Assembly (NCBI GenBank): GCA_003342815.1
Contig: PTEX01000235.1
Span: 762,154-826,153 of the forward strand
DNA: 64,000 nucleotides
Direction of reading: 5' to 3'
Origin: Eudromia elegans
Lineage: Eukaryota; Chordata; Aves; Tinamiformes; Tinamidae
The notes under the pieces are model-generated. The model had not been told where the DNA came from and made no database searches. It worked only from the letters and a program-made list of their open reading frames with translations. Below, piece by piece: positions 25,601 to 38,156 of this stretch; positions within the stretch are counted from its first letter, which is position 1, and each line of letters opens with the position of its first letter. A program made the position numbers and the translations under genes.

Positions 25601-27413
25601 TGGAGATAATATTCTCTTGGGGCTGCAGTTTAATTCATTACTTAGTCCCTCCTCAGATGATATAAAATAATTCTGATAAAGATGCTATTCTGGGGAGAAC
25701 ATTAACTGTAGAAAAGCATCCTTGGTGTTTTTTAAATAATTATCTTATTTAGCCCAACCTTTTCCTGATTTGTTACCTGAAAACCCACATATGTTATTTT
25801 CATACAAAATCAGTGTAATAAAAACAGGAGAAAAAAAAAAAAGGTAAAAGGTACGAGTAACTGCATTTTCCATTTTAATCACACTCTTGATTTCTCATGT
25901 ATGCTTCATGATGGTAAAATAACTGTGCCTTGAGGACTTGTTTCTTCACTACATCAGAGAACAGTTTTACTGGTTACACATGTGACATAACACTTTAAAG
26001 TCCAACAAGCCAGGAGTCATAATCATGGAGATCAAGTCACTATCTAGGATTGCTCCTTGGGTCTTCAGCTTCTTACATAGGACGATATTGCACTGATTGT
26101 ATTTCAGTGTATTAACTTACAGATTGGTGATAGTATCAATTCACCTCAAAAAACAAGTCAGTGTTATCAAAACAATGACATATGTACTTGAAGCTCCCGT
26201 ATGAGTATGTTTAACAAGACTCTTGTTTTCTTGTCTAGACAAAAGGTTGTGCCCAGCTGCTTTCTTCTCCTGTAATTATCAGTGAAAAGTCTCCTTGCCC
26301 TTGCATTGTCTTTGTCCTAGCAGAAAGAAAAGCCCAGACTGCACACTGGACTATATTAGCAGGTGTGCAGCCATCAGGTTGAGGAATTGATTATTCTTGG
26401 TTTATTATTCTATAATATATATTTTCTATATTATATATTCTATATGTAAAATGTGTATAATATATATATAAAACACTCTGCACTGAAGTTAGTGAATTCG
26501 TCTGCACGTAATCAGTTTCAGTGCCATGAAGGTGTCTAGGGAACATATGTCGTAGGGATAAAAATAGGGCATCATTGTACTCGCAATGAGGCCAATCCCA
26601 AAGTTCATACTGGCTATGAAGATTTCACTGTTGGAATATTGAGCTACTGAAGCAAAACTGTGGAACCAAGAAATCAGGATTTTAGTTTACCCCCTATGGT
26701 GGCTGAATAGGAGATTTTCTGTTTTTAAGAGACTTTTCATTGGATTGTGAAGTTTGTAATGGATGTCTGATTAAACTGCTTTAGCTCATCTCATGATTGA
26801 GGCATTAAAAGGCTGTTATTATATGCAAGGAATTGGACGTCATTTGTCACATTACCAGTGAAGCCATCTCTTCCTCTTTTACACAGTTGCATAACTGACA
26901 GAGCAATGGTTCATATATACAGTCTATACACAGTGGAGCCATGTACTTAAATCTGCCAGACAGAGAGCTGGAAATTTTTTTTGGTTTTCTGTAATTATGT
27001 TGAGTCTGCCATTATTATTTTACCTTTACTTAAAGAATGCAGGAATTCTCCTTTGGGAATGGGAAGAATAAAACCCTACCCAAACTCAGTAATGGGCAAT
27101 GTGTGCATTATCTGCTACAAGGAAGCTCTAACAAAGATATTCTTACCACTAAGTGTATTGGTCTGCTAACACAGCTGTTAATGCTTTAATAAGGAGGGAA
27201 CAGCTCTTATACAAAGTATCCTTCAGTTAATGCAAATCAGAGAGTATTTTGCTCTGATAATAGTTCCCTACCTGAAAATGACTGTGGTTGTTTTAGCAAA
27301 GTAGGGCTGTGCATAACTTTTGGGGCTTTCTTTTTTCCTCCATGTGAAGTGCTATAATTTATTCTTCTTTTTATGCAATAATCCATTCTGTTTGTTCTAC
27401 CTCTATGTTTCTT

Positions 27414-27414
<1 letters not shown>
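22631..27414. other. AT-rich unique DNA with low-complexity patches
   Basis: Holds a mixed TG/TA-rich stretch at 23031-23130 and an almost pure AT stretch at 26408-26472. A 23-bp unit containing CTTTGCGGACAAAA is partly duplicated at 25357-25393. No gene or known mobile element recognised. The block at 26720-26900 contains GACGTCA, the core of a CRE (26836-26842), and several homeodomain-type cores. Confidence 0.5.

Positions 27415-27483
<69 letters not shown>
27415..27483. repeat. (CTAT)n tetranucleotide microsatellite, about 17 units
   Basis: Uninterrupted CTAT units over 69 bp, followed by an ATT/ATC-rich tail to about 27503. Long perfect tetranucleotide arrays are usually length-polymorphic. 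The run of YLSI in the translated frame is a by-product. Confidence 0.97.
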
Positions 27484-27685
27484 ATTATTATCATTATTAT
27501 TACTTTTATTTTAGAGAGAGAGTAGTTCGGAAAGGAGTTCCTGTTTGTGGAACTATTCCGGACTTCTCTTACCAATGCACACTGGCACCAAATATTTAGC
27601 AAAGTCAATGTGGCGATTACTACCACAGGAATACTTACCAAAATTAATTATCTTGTGCTATTCCTTAAGAGATAAGTTTATTCTG

Positions 27686-27717
27686 TCCCCTCCCCTCCCC
27701 TCCCCTCCCCTCCCCTC
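27686..27717. repeat. (CCCCT)n repeat abutting an assembly gap
   Basis: At least six CCCCT units run straight into the gap. On the minus strand this is AGGGG repeated, which fits the four-G-tract rule for G-quadruplex formation. That is a plausible reason the assembly stopped here. Confidence 0.95.
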
Positions 27718-27836
27718 NNNNNNNNNNNNNNNNNNNNNNNNNNNNNNNNNNNNNNNNNNNNNNNNNNNNNNNNNNNNNNNNNNNNNNNNNNNNNNNNNNN
27801 NNNNNNNNNNNNNNNNNNNNNNNNNNNNNNNNNNNN
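27718..27836. other. Assembly gap, 119 N
   Basis: Unsequenced bases between the CCCCT repeat and the sequence 'cctgcaggaattc'. Its true size is unknown. Open frames crossing it are meaningless. Confidence 1.
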
Positions 27837-30800
27837 CCTGCAGGAATTCTCTCCTCTCCTCTTTTTTTTTTTTCCTTTTATATTTGTTATGTTTCCTAGA
27901 ACCCAGTATATTCTTTTGCCTAAACAAGCTCATGGACTGCAATTTGCCCTTGTGGAGTTACAGTAAAAGCTCAGCATCTCCAGATCTATTTGATTCTTTA
28001 CAAACAATTTGGCTATTTTGACATTGTCAATACCTTATTATTATAGCCAAGCCTTTTCTTCAGACAAATAGCAAAATAGGCCATCCAAAGCTGCTAACAA
28101 TTTCAGAAGCAGTCTTAACACAGTGTTCCCTTAAACAAAGGATTCTTCTTCACAGCTTCTCTTTTTCTTCCACCAAACTATTTTCAAAACATAACCAGCT
28201 CAGATGATTGCCCCACATTCACTGCAATTTTCACCTAATTTGCTCACAGTCATGCGAATTAGTGTAGCCCTAGGAGGACTTATTCAGCACCAATTTTTAG
28301 GATTCTTTGTTGAAAAATAAACTGCAGTCCTCCCAGTTTTGCAGCATGAGGAGTGTGAGCATTCTTGGAGCTGGGAATGCTGCTAGGAATGCTAATAGGA
28401 GAGGATTCCAGCTCTTTTTAATGCTTATCTTATCCTGACTTTTTTAAAAGTTATCCCTAAATGTCTGTAAAGCACAGATGCTTGCAGTTTATATTACATC
28501 TATATTTGATCTTTTCCTGATGTGAAGTATATTTGTACAGTAAGCCTGCTCTCTGACCCTCCCAATATTTTGTACATTTAGAAGATTGATGTGGCTCATA
28601 AAGCTAGCTCTGTGCGGACAGCTACATCTGCTTGTAGATTATCCATAGTCATGCTATGGGTACTTCAGTGATAGATTTTTTTTTTTTACTTCAATGATAG
28701 AAAAATATCTACTGAGCAAGGCACAAAATTATATATATATATATGTACACACATATTTATATATTTATTTATTTATTCATATTGGGTGTTCCCTTTCTAC
28801 CTTCGCTGGAATTAGGAGGGGCAGTTTTAGTTTGCTGGCTTGCAGTGGAAGATCTAATTCTTATGGAAGATTTGAGTATTTTATCTTAGTACCAATGAGT
28901 GAGAAGATGGCAGGTCAAGAGCCTGGACTGGCAAGCAAAACCACTTGTCAAAATGCACTCATCACTATATAAGTATTCTTATGGAAGTGTCACAAGCAGT
29001 CAATCTAAAGATTTTCCTTCTGGGAAAGCAGTGGTATTTTTATAGGTAGTGTTCACATATTTGTTTATTTGATCAGTTATTTTTTCCTGGAAATTTGCTT
29101 CACTTTCTAATCCATTCAGTAATCCTGGAAATTCCAAAGAGGACTCCTCAGAATCCTGTCACTTTGGTATCACCTCTTTCAAGAATTAAATATTCATAAT
29201 AAAAAAGGAAGACTTTCCACAATACTTACCAACAGCTTGATTTGTGTTCCTAATGCCCTTAAATGCTTTGGGAGAATTATCCTCAAGAGGCTTCCTTGTT
29301 GTTTGAATAAATGTCTAATTTCCCAAGCTCTTTGGTGCATTTCAAAAATCGGCACAGACAGGGTCTGCAAAAGCATGGACAGTCCCTAGAGTCTTTTATG
29401 ATTAATGGAGGAAGAGCTTCTTTTAGAGAGAAATTCAGAGTTGGAGCCTAATTTTTAAAAATTTTAGTCACTCTCTTTATCTCTCCCTCTCCACTGAAGA
29501 AAGAGGGTGTTTAAGAGATCACTCTTGCCAGCTAAAAGCAGCCATGGGAATACTGTTGTGAGACTCACAAGTCACAAATAATTTTTAATATTACAAGGAA
29601 TGTCTTTTTTTCTTTTCTCCATGCATCTGCCAGCAAAAGTGGGGATAGCATGATGCAAACACTGAAATGCCTGTATTAGAGAGGGGAGATTTCTTGAAAA
29701 TTCACTGGGAAATCGACTCAGTTTCTTCTTCCAAAACAGCATCTTCCATTTGGAACAAGTATGAAAACCAGTTTTCTTAGGCTCATGGTGCATTATTGGC
29801 CGTTATTATCGTGGCATACAGGAGACTATAATATTTATTCAGAATCTGTTACTCTTTCCACCTCCTCTAGTCAGGACAGAGAAAGACCCTTGGTTCAGAT
29901 GGTCTAAGCATGAAGAATGTAAACACTCTTTCCATACAGCTTTAAAAACTTGCTTTTATTTTCCCGTGCCAGTTTTGTCAGCCTTTTTGGTTCCACCCCC
30001 AGAAATAGCAGTTATGAACCTACTGTACCTCATTTTTTTTAGGGGAGTCTGAGTTTTAGGGTTACTTTAACTTCAGCAAAGAAAAGATAATAATCAACCT
30101 TCATCATTAAAGTCTCATTTGCAAACTCTTCTGAAATACATTCATATATAAAGGTGTCTTGTTTAATTATCAAAAATTAGTGATCCACGCATGTTTACAG
30201 TATATTTACATTTTGATTTATTATGGTTTTTGTAGTGCAAGTAAACAAATCTTATTAACATCAGTACTTTCAAAGCAGTGCAGGTGTTTTCTTCTGTTTT
30301 GCAGGGTTAGTCTTTGTAATTGTTTCCAATAGTTTGTAACATACAATCTAGCGAGATGAGTAACAATAGACCTGCTGAGCAATTGATAAATTAAAATAAT
30401 ACAAATGTTGTGGACTGACAACTACTGCTTTTTTTTTTTTTTTCTTTGTAAAATCAGTCTGCACAAAAATAAAGTAACTAAGGACTCAGACCAACTGCAA
30501 TTGCCCATTCAACCTCCACCCTCAACCACCCTGTGAATTCTGTGAATCCTGAACTGTGCAATCTATTACAGAATGAAAACTGTGTTGTGTCTCTCCACCA
30601 GAGATCTGCTTAGTGGATTATTTGTTGTGTCAAGGGAAGTCTTCTACAAGTCTGTAGAGTTTAAAACAAGAGTTCACTATTTCTCTACCAAGTAAAACAG
30701 AGGACATAAAATTTGTTAACTTGTCATTAGGCTGGGTGTTCCTTGTTCCCGTCATATTGAAATGAGTGGGGTTGAAATGCAAACAATAACTGGAGAAGAC

Positions 30801-32170
30801 CCAGAGCAGAACAGATTTTCCTTATCTGACATGATATTAAGGTGGATTTCATATTCCAAATTAATTCCAGACAAGAAGGAATATGGTTGCACATTTAAGA
30901 TATTTTCTGGCTCCTTATTCTATTGCATGCTATGGATCATACTTCCTGAAAGCTTGACATGATGGAGCAGAGGGAAAAACTTCCTAATTGCGGGGAAAAA
31001 GTTTTGCTTCCTTTTTAAATTGTATTTTTCTGCTTTCTATTATTTTGAGATGGGCTGAAGAAGCTAGGGGCATGTAAAATCTTGAGAAGATATATTTTAT
31101 ACTTTACTTCTCAAGGATTCTTAGGTGTGGAACTGCAATAACATTAATACTACTAACAAAAAGAGTGTGAGGTCCTCTGGTTCTCAATTTTTGAACTATG
31201 TGTAAAGTAGAATGATAGTTACATTCTATTGTTGTACGGTATTGTCCTTTGTGGCATTTGGATGCTATCTTCCCTTGTGGGAGTGAATGCAATTGAGTAA
31301 GGTTGTATTGACACAGTTTACAGGAAAAGATATTTTGACTTAGTACCCTGTATCACATATGTAAGACAATAGCATTTTGTCAGAAAAGTGCCTTGAATAA
31401 GGATGAATTATACTGCCATTTTCTTATATGTCTTCTTACTAGCTGTCAAATATTTAGTTTCATTGTTCTACATTTTTCTGATCTCTAGGTATTCTGAATA
31501 TCAATGACATTTGTTCAGTTATGTTGTTAATATTCTATTTTTAAATTCATGACCAGAAAAATACTATTGAGTTATTCTTTGTAAAATCAAGAATCACAAG
31601 TTATTCTAATTGAAACACACAAAAAATCATGTATCAGACAATTTTTTGAAGTACAAAAGGAATTAATGATGAAATACCCATAATCAAATGAAAAACTTTA
31701 ATTTAGTTTTAATTAAATTAATTAATTATTTTTTAAATTTAATTTAATTTTAATTAAAAAATTTTGGTCCTACAATGATGCGAGTCCTCTATATAGCATG
31801 TATCATACTTTTAAACTATGAGAATTTTTTCCCTGCTTAATTGAGATATTTACAATCTGAATCAGACACAAAGCAATAATTGATAATCCAGCTTTTAAAT
31901 TCTGTGGTGGTGTGACTAAGGTGAGTGTTTATATATATATATGTATGTCTATATGTATATGTGTAAGGTATGTGTATACTTTTGGCAGGCAGAACGTGAA
32001 TTATTACTATCAAAGGACATAATGATGGTTTTAAGCTTTAGGTTGAAATCATGGTGTCACCCTAGCCCATCTAGTCTTGGAAAACCATCTTAATTTAAAC
32101 TCTTCCATTTACGCAGCCTGAAGAGTGCTTGCAGAAATAGTGGGGAAAAAGCAAGTGATCCATTAAAGTG
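27837..32170. other. AT-rich unique DNA, no gene recognised
   Basis: Contains an (AT)n plus TTTA-rich patch at 28730-28780 and an AT palindromic patch at 31695-31765. A TA/TG-rich run lies at 31930-31965, just after a good splice-donor match AAG|GTGAGT at 31918-31926. No product could be tied to any open frame. Confidence 0.5.
31695..31765. repeat. TTAA-rich self-complementary low-complexity patch
   Basis: About 70 bp made almost only of AATTTAA/TTAATTAA words, so that its two halves can pair with each other. No coding content. Confidence 0.8.
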
Positions 32171-32251
32171 GCTTGAGCAGGGCTGTTGGGCTAGGTGATC
32201 TCTAGAGATGCCTTCCAAGCTTAACCATTCTGTGATTCTGTGATTCTGTGA
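32171..32251 (+). mobile_element. CR1 LINE 3' tail
   Basis: About 80 bp: 'gcttgagcagggctg', 'ctaggtgatctctagag', 'ccttccaagcttaacc' and three terminal ATTCTGTG-type repeats. The body upstream is missing, as expected of a heavily 5'-truncated CR1. Confidence 0.93.
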
Positions 32252-34535
32252 TATTAACGTTGTGGGAGATCTCTAGTGCATGAGGAGGAATATCATGTAT
32301 GTAAATACCCACATCTTTCTGTCTTTCATGCATATAAAGCAGTGAAATCTGAACTCACCAACAGTTGTATTTTCTGTTCCCCTCTGGGATATCCCATTGT
32401 GTGGTAGTTCTATGATACAAGAAAAAGATGCTTTACAGATTGCACACCTTCAAAGCAACAGCAGTGGGGAACTAAAAAGACATATTTTTCTAATCGGTAA
32501 TACTATGTAAGAGCTTGTAAGGTTGTGTTTTTGAATCAGCCCTGCTGATTAGCAGAGTTTCATATTGAAAAATGAGGCTGATAAAAGTAGGATGAGGTGT
32601 AAGTCAGTGACAAAACTGGATCTGATTGTCCTGGTAGGTAGAGCTTGCAGTTACGCAATACTGAATGAAGCCCACTGCTGTTAAACTTCTTCCTCGCAGC
32701 TGTTTTAGCAGATTAAACATTGCCTGACAGAATGTAATCATCTGCTCTGCTTGGATTGCTGGAATGATCACGGGCCTGCTTGGTTCCTGGCAACAGACAC
32801 TGTCCCAAATGCTTCTCGGGCATCATTTGGAATGTCCCAGAGACAGACATTTGCAACAGGCAGTTTGAACATAACCACCTGTTTTGAAAGTTAGTTATTT
32901 TCTTTCATGGACAATGACTATTCCACAGTAGTGTTGGGAATATTTAATTCTTTGATGATCAAGCAGCCCTTAGCTTTTGATACTGGAAGATATATCACCT
33001 TATTCAGCAGTTTGGACCTTATCCAAACGGCAAAGGGAGGATGGGCTGAATTTCATTCTGATTTGCAAACTATTTAAATAAATTCCAAATTCCAATTCTA
33101 TATTCAAATTCTTCTTTGAAGTGCATTCCTGTGAATTTGTGCCCTAATGTTAGTTGACAGTTGGTAAAACATCAGTAGTATTATTCATGCCAATACTGTC
33201 AATAATAAGGATTAACAGGTTAGGATCTTCCAATCATGGAATAAAAAGGATGATTAAATTGTGTTTTACCTTTTAGGCTTTATTTGTTCCCTGAACTTGT
33301 AAAGATGAGAATCTTAGTCTTTTTTATTCTAATGAAACCCCAGATTTCACATACTGACATGGCACCAGGAGTTTATGAAATGCTGTGGGACTAGGGATGA
33401 ACACGAGAGCTGACAGCATCAGAATCATGAACAGTCATGTTGCATGGGAAGACAATTTTCCAACTAGCAATCTTTCCCTAGGATCTCAGTGCTCTTGGCT
33501 ACATTATGATTCAATATTAGTAGGCCTTCATTCACTTTGTGGATCCCCTAAAACTTTCCAGTACAAGTGTGGACCATCACTTCATTGACTGAGGACAACT
33601 TGGAAACAAGTATGCTTTTCTTCACTTTCCAGAAGTAGTCCATGGACTTCCAGAGGGTAGAAAATTCAGATTGGAAAACACTGTTTGAGTTTATACATAC
33701 TGATAAGAAATACAAGTTTTATGGGCCAGTTTCTGCTCACAGTTGAAATAACTAAAATAGCCTATTTTCTTTTTGTCTAAGTATATATTTGTCCTTTCCT
33801 GTGCTAATCATGACCAACAAAACAAGATTAGAATACAAGCAGTTGCACCTAGGCTAAAATGTGATAATATATATGCTCAGTTTTTCCATTTGATAGTGTT
33901 TTAAGAGATATACAAAATACTTTAAGGAAAATTATTTGTGAAAATATAATTAGAAAAAATGCTTATTCATTGTATAGTTTTATACAAGTAGATACCTGTT
34001 TTCCAATGTAGATGCACAGAAGTGCCTGCAGTTGTAATATGTCTCTAAAACTGAAGTTAAATGCCACTGCTGATACTGAACTATCACACATTCTGAAGAC
34101 CTACATATAGAATACAGTAGGGGAGAAAAAAAGTTTAAATTATTGCTGCTAATGCCACAAATGCAGTGTTAAATATCTTCAGAAACAGATAAGCAGGAAA
34201 ATGTCATTCATGTACACTCAATTTTACCAAGCTTATGCTGTAATATTCTTCCACAGCATCTTTCTGCATCTGCATTTTTAATAATGTAAAGATGATATAT
34301 GCAATTTTTATGAGCCTGGACTTACTTGTTCCACTGGATATCTGGCAAACTTCTGTTACTGTGAAAAGGGAAAGAGTGTATAGATTTTCCCAGCTTGTTT
34401 AGGGTAGAAGGGCCATTTGCTGTTATTCACATACTGACACGGTAATAGACAGCTGCTTGTTTCTGGTGTTCAGTGACAATCTATCGGAGGTTTTGATGCC
34501 TTCTTGACTGACAAAACTAACATTGATGTTTTTTG

Positions 34536-34548
34536 CCACTAGATGTCA
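34536..34548 (+). promoter_or_regulatory. CTCF-like core motif
   Basis: CCACTAGATGTCA matches the CTCF core CCASYAGRKGGCR with one mismatch (GTC in place of GGC). Motif-only evidence; single mismatched sites are frequent in vertebrate DNA. Confidence 0.3.
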
Positions 34549-37500
34549 CACGGCTGAATCCTGGCTGAATAGGAACATGATTAAGCAAGGGTTAATGCTG
34601 GACCAAAGTTTAGGTACATGCAGTAATATTTTTTCTGAATCTCATTACATTTTTGTAGTACTGTAATTTTAGTAAAGCTGCTGGAGTTACAGCAAATGTA
34701 TTGTCCAATTCATTCTCCTTCCTTTTCAGATTTATAATAAAATTTATATGAATTAATAACAGTTCACCTAAAATACTTTTTGTATGATTTTACAATTACA
34801 TTCTGACAAATTATAATATGAAATATAGTTTGCTAGTGCCCAACTCCTTCGAGTTCCTGGCCTCATTTATATGGTTTAACACTGATACTGTAATACTGCG
34901 GGGGAAAAAAAGTAATTTTTCTGTATTAGTTATGTTTAAAACTCTGTCGTTTTTGGAATGTACTAAAATATTTCTTTAAAGTCTCCAGCTGTAAAATGGT
35001 ATGGCCAGTTCACAATCATATTTATATGAATTTTGTAAGCTGATTTTTTTTTCCAAGTAACACTTAATATCATCAGTATTGAAATAAATTAAAGGGGTTT
35101 TTTTACAGTTTTGTCTTTGTTTTGTTCCCCTGACAGCTCTCTATTTGTAATGAATTTTGCTCTTTCTTTTGCATAGCTCAGTGGGTAGAAACAGCAAATT
35201 TCTTTGGAAAAAGGACTGAATGTGGGTTTGTTATGCAGCTTTTAGTGGGGCAAAATTTGATTTTGATATATGAATACCTAGTGTATTTTCATACCAGCAG
35301 AAATATCCTCATATGTCACGGAAACAGGCATAGTTCCTGCTCATTTCAATGGGAATCATGGGTGCTTCACACCTCCCAAAATACCATCTCTCAGTATGGA
35401 TTAGGGTTATCATCATTAGGCAGGCCTAAGTGTTCTGCCTACAGCAAATCCAGCTATTCTTGGTATGTCTGAATATCTTGTAAGAATGCAGATATAATTC
35501 TTGAGTGATTTAAAAGGTCTGAGTTATGTGCATTTTCTTCTGAAGGAAGTGGTCCTTTTTATTTGACAGCTGCTAGTGGATCATAGCAGTAAGACAAAGA
35601 TACATTGATCTGACTTTGACTTAATTTTTCTTATTTTTCCCAGTAATTGTATTTCCATAATGTACTAGGGTAAGCCAAAGTTGTCTCTTATCTATTTTGC
35701 TACTTCTATCCTGCTTAAGCCATTTTCAACAGAATTCAGTAGAACTTTTTCTTCACAGTTTGTTTCAAAGAGACAAAACATGTTTTATTTATCTCTACTG
35801 ATCCAGATGAAAAAGTCACAAGAACAGAATGTTTCCTATTAGATCATCATTTACCAACCAAACAGATGCAAACACTAGTACATTATTAACATCTGTCTTT
35901 GACATGATCAGTGGTACCTGTATAATTTTTATAAAGTAAATGATATTAATAATATAATTACAGCTCACAGTTCTAGGGCAACCTTTATGTGAAGATTATT
36001 TGCATGATTTAAGAATTCTCTAGACATGCAAAAATACTACTGTCATTTTGTTTTTGATGAATACACGAAAAGAAAATGAGCTGTAAGAACGGTAATGAAA
36101 AACAAGAAGGAAAGTGGTCATCAACCTATCAAAATTGTGCTTTTAGAGCTAAACATCGATGGGCTTACAGAATTTTAACGTACTGTGCCATGCCTGTTAC
36201 ATACACTTTTGCTGAAATTCCGCTAGTGCTGTTCACTTCTCCATGATTACTGCATAAAATGACTTTATTTTGCAAATAATCGTTAACTATATGCTACACT
36301 TTCAACTAATCAGAGTCAGAGCTTCTCACTATAATTACACTGAAATAGCAGATTCTACTAGAGATGGTCCCACTCAAACCAAAGAGGGATAACACAGAAT
36401 TCATTTTCTTGTGCTAAGTATAGAAAATGTAACTCCTTTCTTGCATAATTGTTATCTTGAGAAAGGAATAGTAAATTAATACCTAGGTGTCTTGAAATTG
36501 GTGGATCTTTAGGAGGCAAGAATTTACCTGTTTTGCAGGGCTGGGGCTTAATCATAGCTTTAATTCATAAGAACTGTAGAGATGTTCTCTGCATTTTAAG
36601 AATAGGATATCTCTCACCTACTACTGATGTCGTACTGCGAATGAGAAGAACTGTGTTTAGAAAGACCTTTTCCTCACCAGTGGACCTAAGGAGAAGAGAA
36701 AGTTGCTACCTTGGATGTGAATGTCACCTTTCAGCATCTAATTTCACTTTGTTGAATTCCTGCTCTTACTGAGTTTTGCACTGGATAGTATTTGTGTATC
36801 ATCTTATTTTAGCTTCTCCATCTCCCATTCTTTCAGGCAATGGATTCCTATCTCATGCAGAGCACAATTACAGGGAAAGAGCATTCTCACACACTAACAA
36901 GTATAATGGGCTGATAATTATCTAAGTTAACAATATTTCTAGCCAATTTATTGATGGCTAGATATAATGCTATGCCATGTCATGCCATAATAAATGAAGC
37001 ATCTTCCAGGACTGGTTATTCCACCGATTTTCATTGGGTAAGACCTTTTACTAGGTCCCTGAATTACTTTGTTTAATCTCCTCTTTAAGTACTAAATATA
37101 AAAATATGTTTTTGAAAATAAATGCTAGCATTTTGCCACTTAATGCTGCAGTGGTCACAAAGGTGGTTTTTTTCCTAGGGAAACAATGTTCATAAAGAAA
37201 ACTTGGAGATCTTCAAAATTATTTTATGGCTTAATGTTGAAGTATGTTCAACATATGAATACTTGCTCATTTAGTTATGATTTACAGGTTCAAGTCTGTA
37301 TTGCTATCATAGAAATTCATTCCTGTAACATTCTTAACCAATTCATTTTTTCATTTTTGTTCCTCAGCTACTTTTTTATCGCCACTTCATTCAGATAGTC
37401 ACCAGAGGCACAATATTCATGAAAAAGCAAGGGCAAGGAGTTATGTGCCTCCAAAATGATGATACAGAACATCACTGCTTACTTACAGTCTAATTGTTTA

Positions 37501-38142
37501 CCTTGTAACTCTGTAGGCACTTTTCCTTTAATAGACCAATGTATATGCAAAATGGTATATAGGCTAATGGCCAATTATCACTGAGAGACCATTGAGTCCT
37601 TTAAATCCCATGCATCTCTCACTTTTGATCAAGCAGCTGAGTTTGATCCCTTTGAGTAATTTTAACTAGTTATTTTTGGTTTGATGTTGGAGCTTGATCA
37701 GTATCTTGAAAATTGGTTTCCAAGAAGGCATGTGAAAAGTAACTCATACATGCCCTTTTGTATAATTTATGGCAGACAATGTAATAGTTTACAGAAGTGT
37801 TTTAGAATAAAGATTCCAAGTCTAGATTAATAAATTATGCATATATATATCATTTTAATCGATCACACTCAGCAGTGCTTTTTTGATCAGATTTCTACCA
37901 TCATAGGGTCCGACTACTGCTGGTGGTAGGACAATGCTTTGTAAATAATGAGAATATTTTTATTAGAAATAATTTGTTATTTACATTTCTATTCCCGCCT
38001 GCTAAGTTTTCTCTCTTGTAAATGATGTAATTTAGATATCTCTGCCTGCAATATTACTAATTCCCTAGTAATGCTAAATGCTCATGTTGTAGTACAAAGC
38101 TGCTCTTAGTAGGCTCCAATTGACCCTCTTCCACCTTGTGTT

Positions 38143-38156
38143 GTTACTATGACAAC
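38143..38156. promoter_or_regulatory. RFX X-box-like palindrome
   Basis: GTTACTATGACAAC fits the RFX-family X-box pattern RYYNYYATRRNRAC at every position. It sits inside a mixed-composition block (38030-38350) rather than in low-complexity DNA. X-boxes are known in promoters and enhancers of ciliary and MHC class II genes; no such gene is visible here, so a distal element would be the only reading. Confidence 0.4.

Noticed and set aside
27545-28021. Frames of 158 and 94 codons across the gap
   Set aside because: They run through 119 unknown bases and the CCCCT repeat, so the reading is meaningless.
31918-31926. Good splice-donor match AAG|GTGAGT
   Set aside because: No exon-like open sequence or acceptor upstream; single donor matches are frequent.
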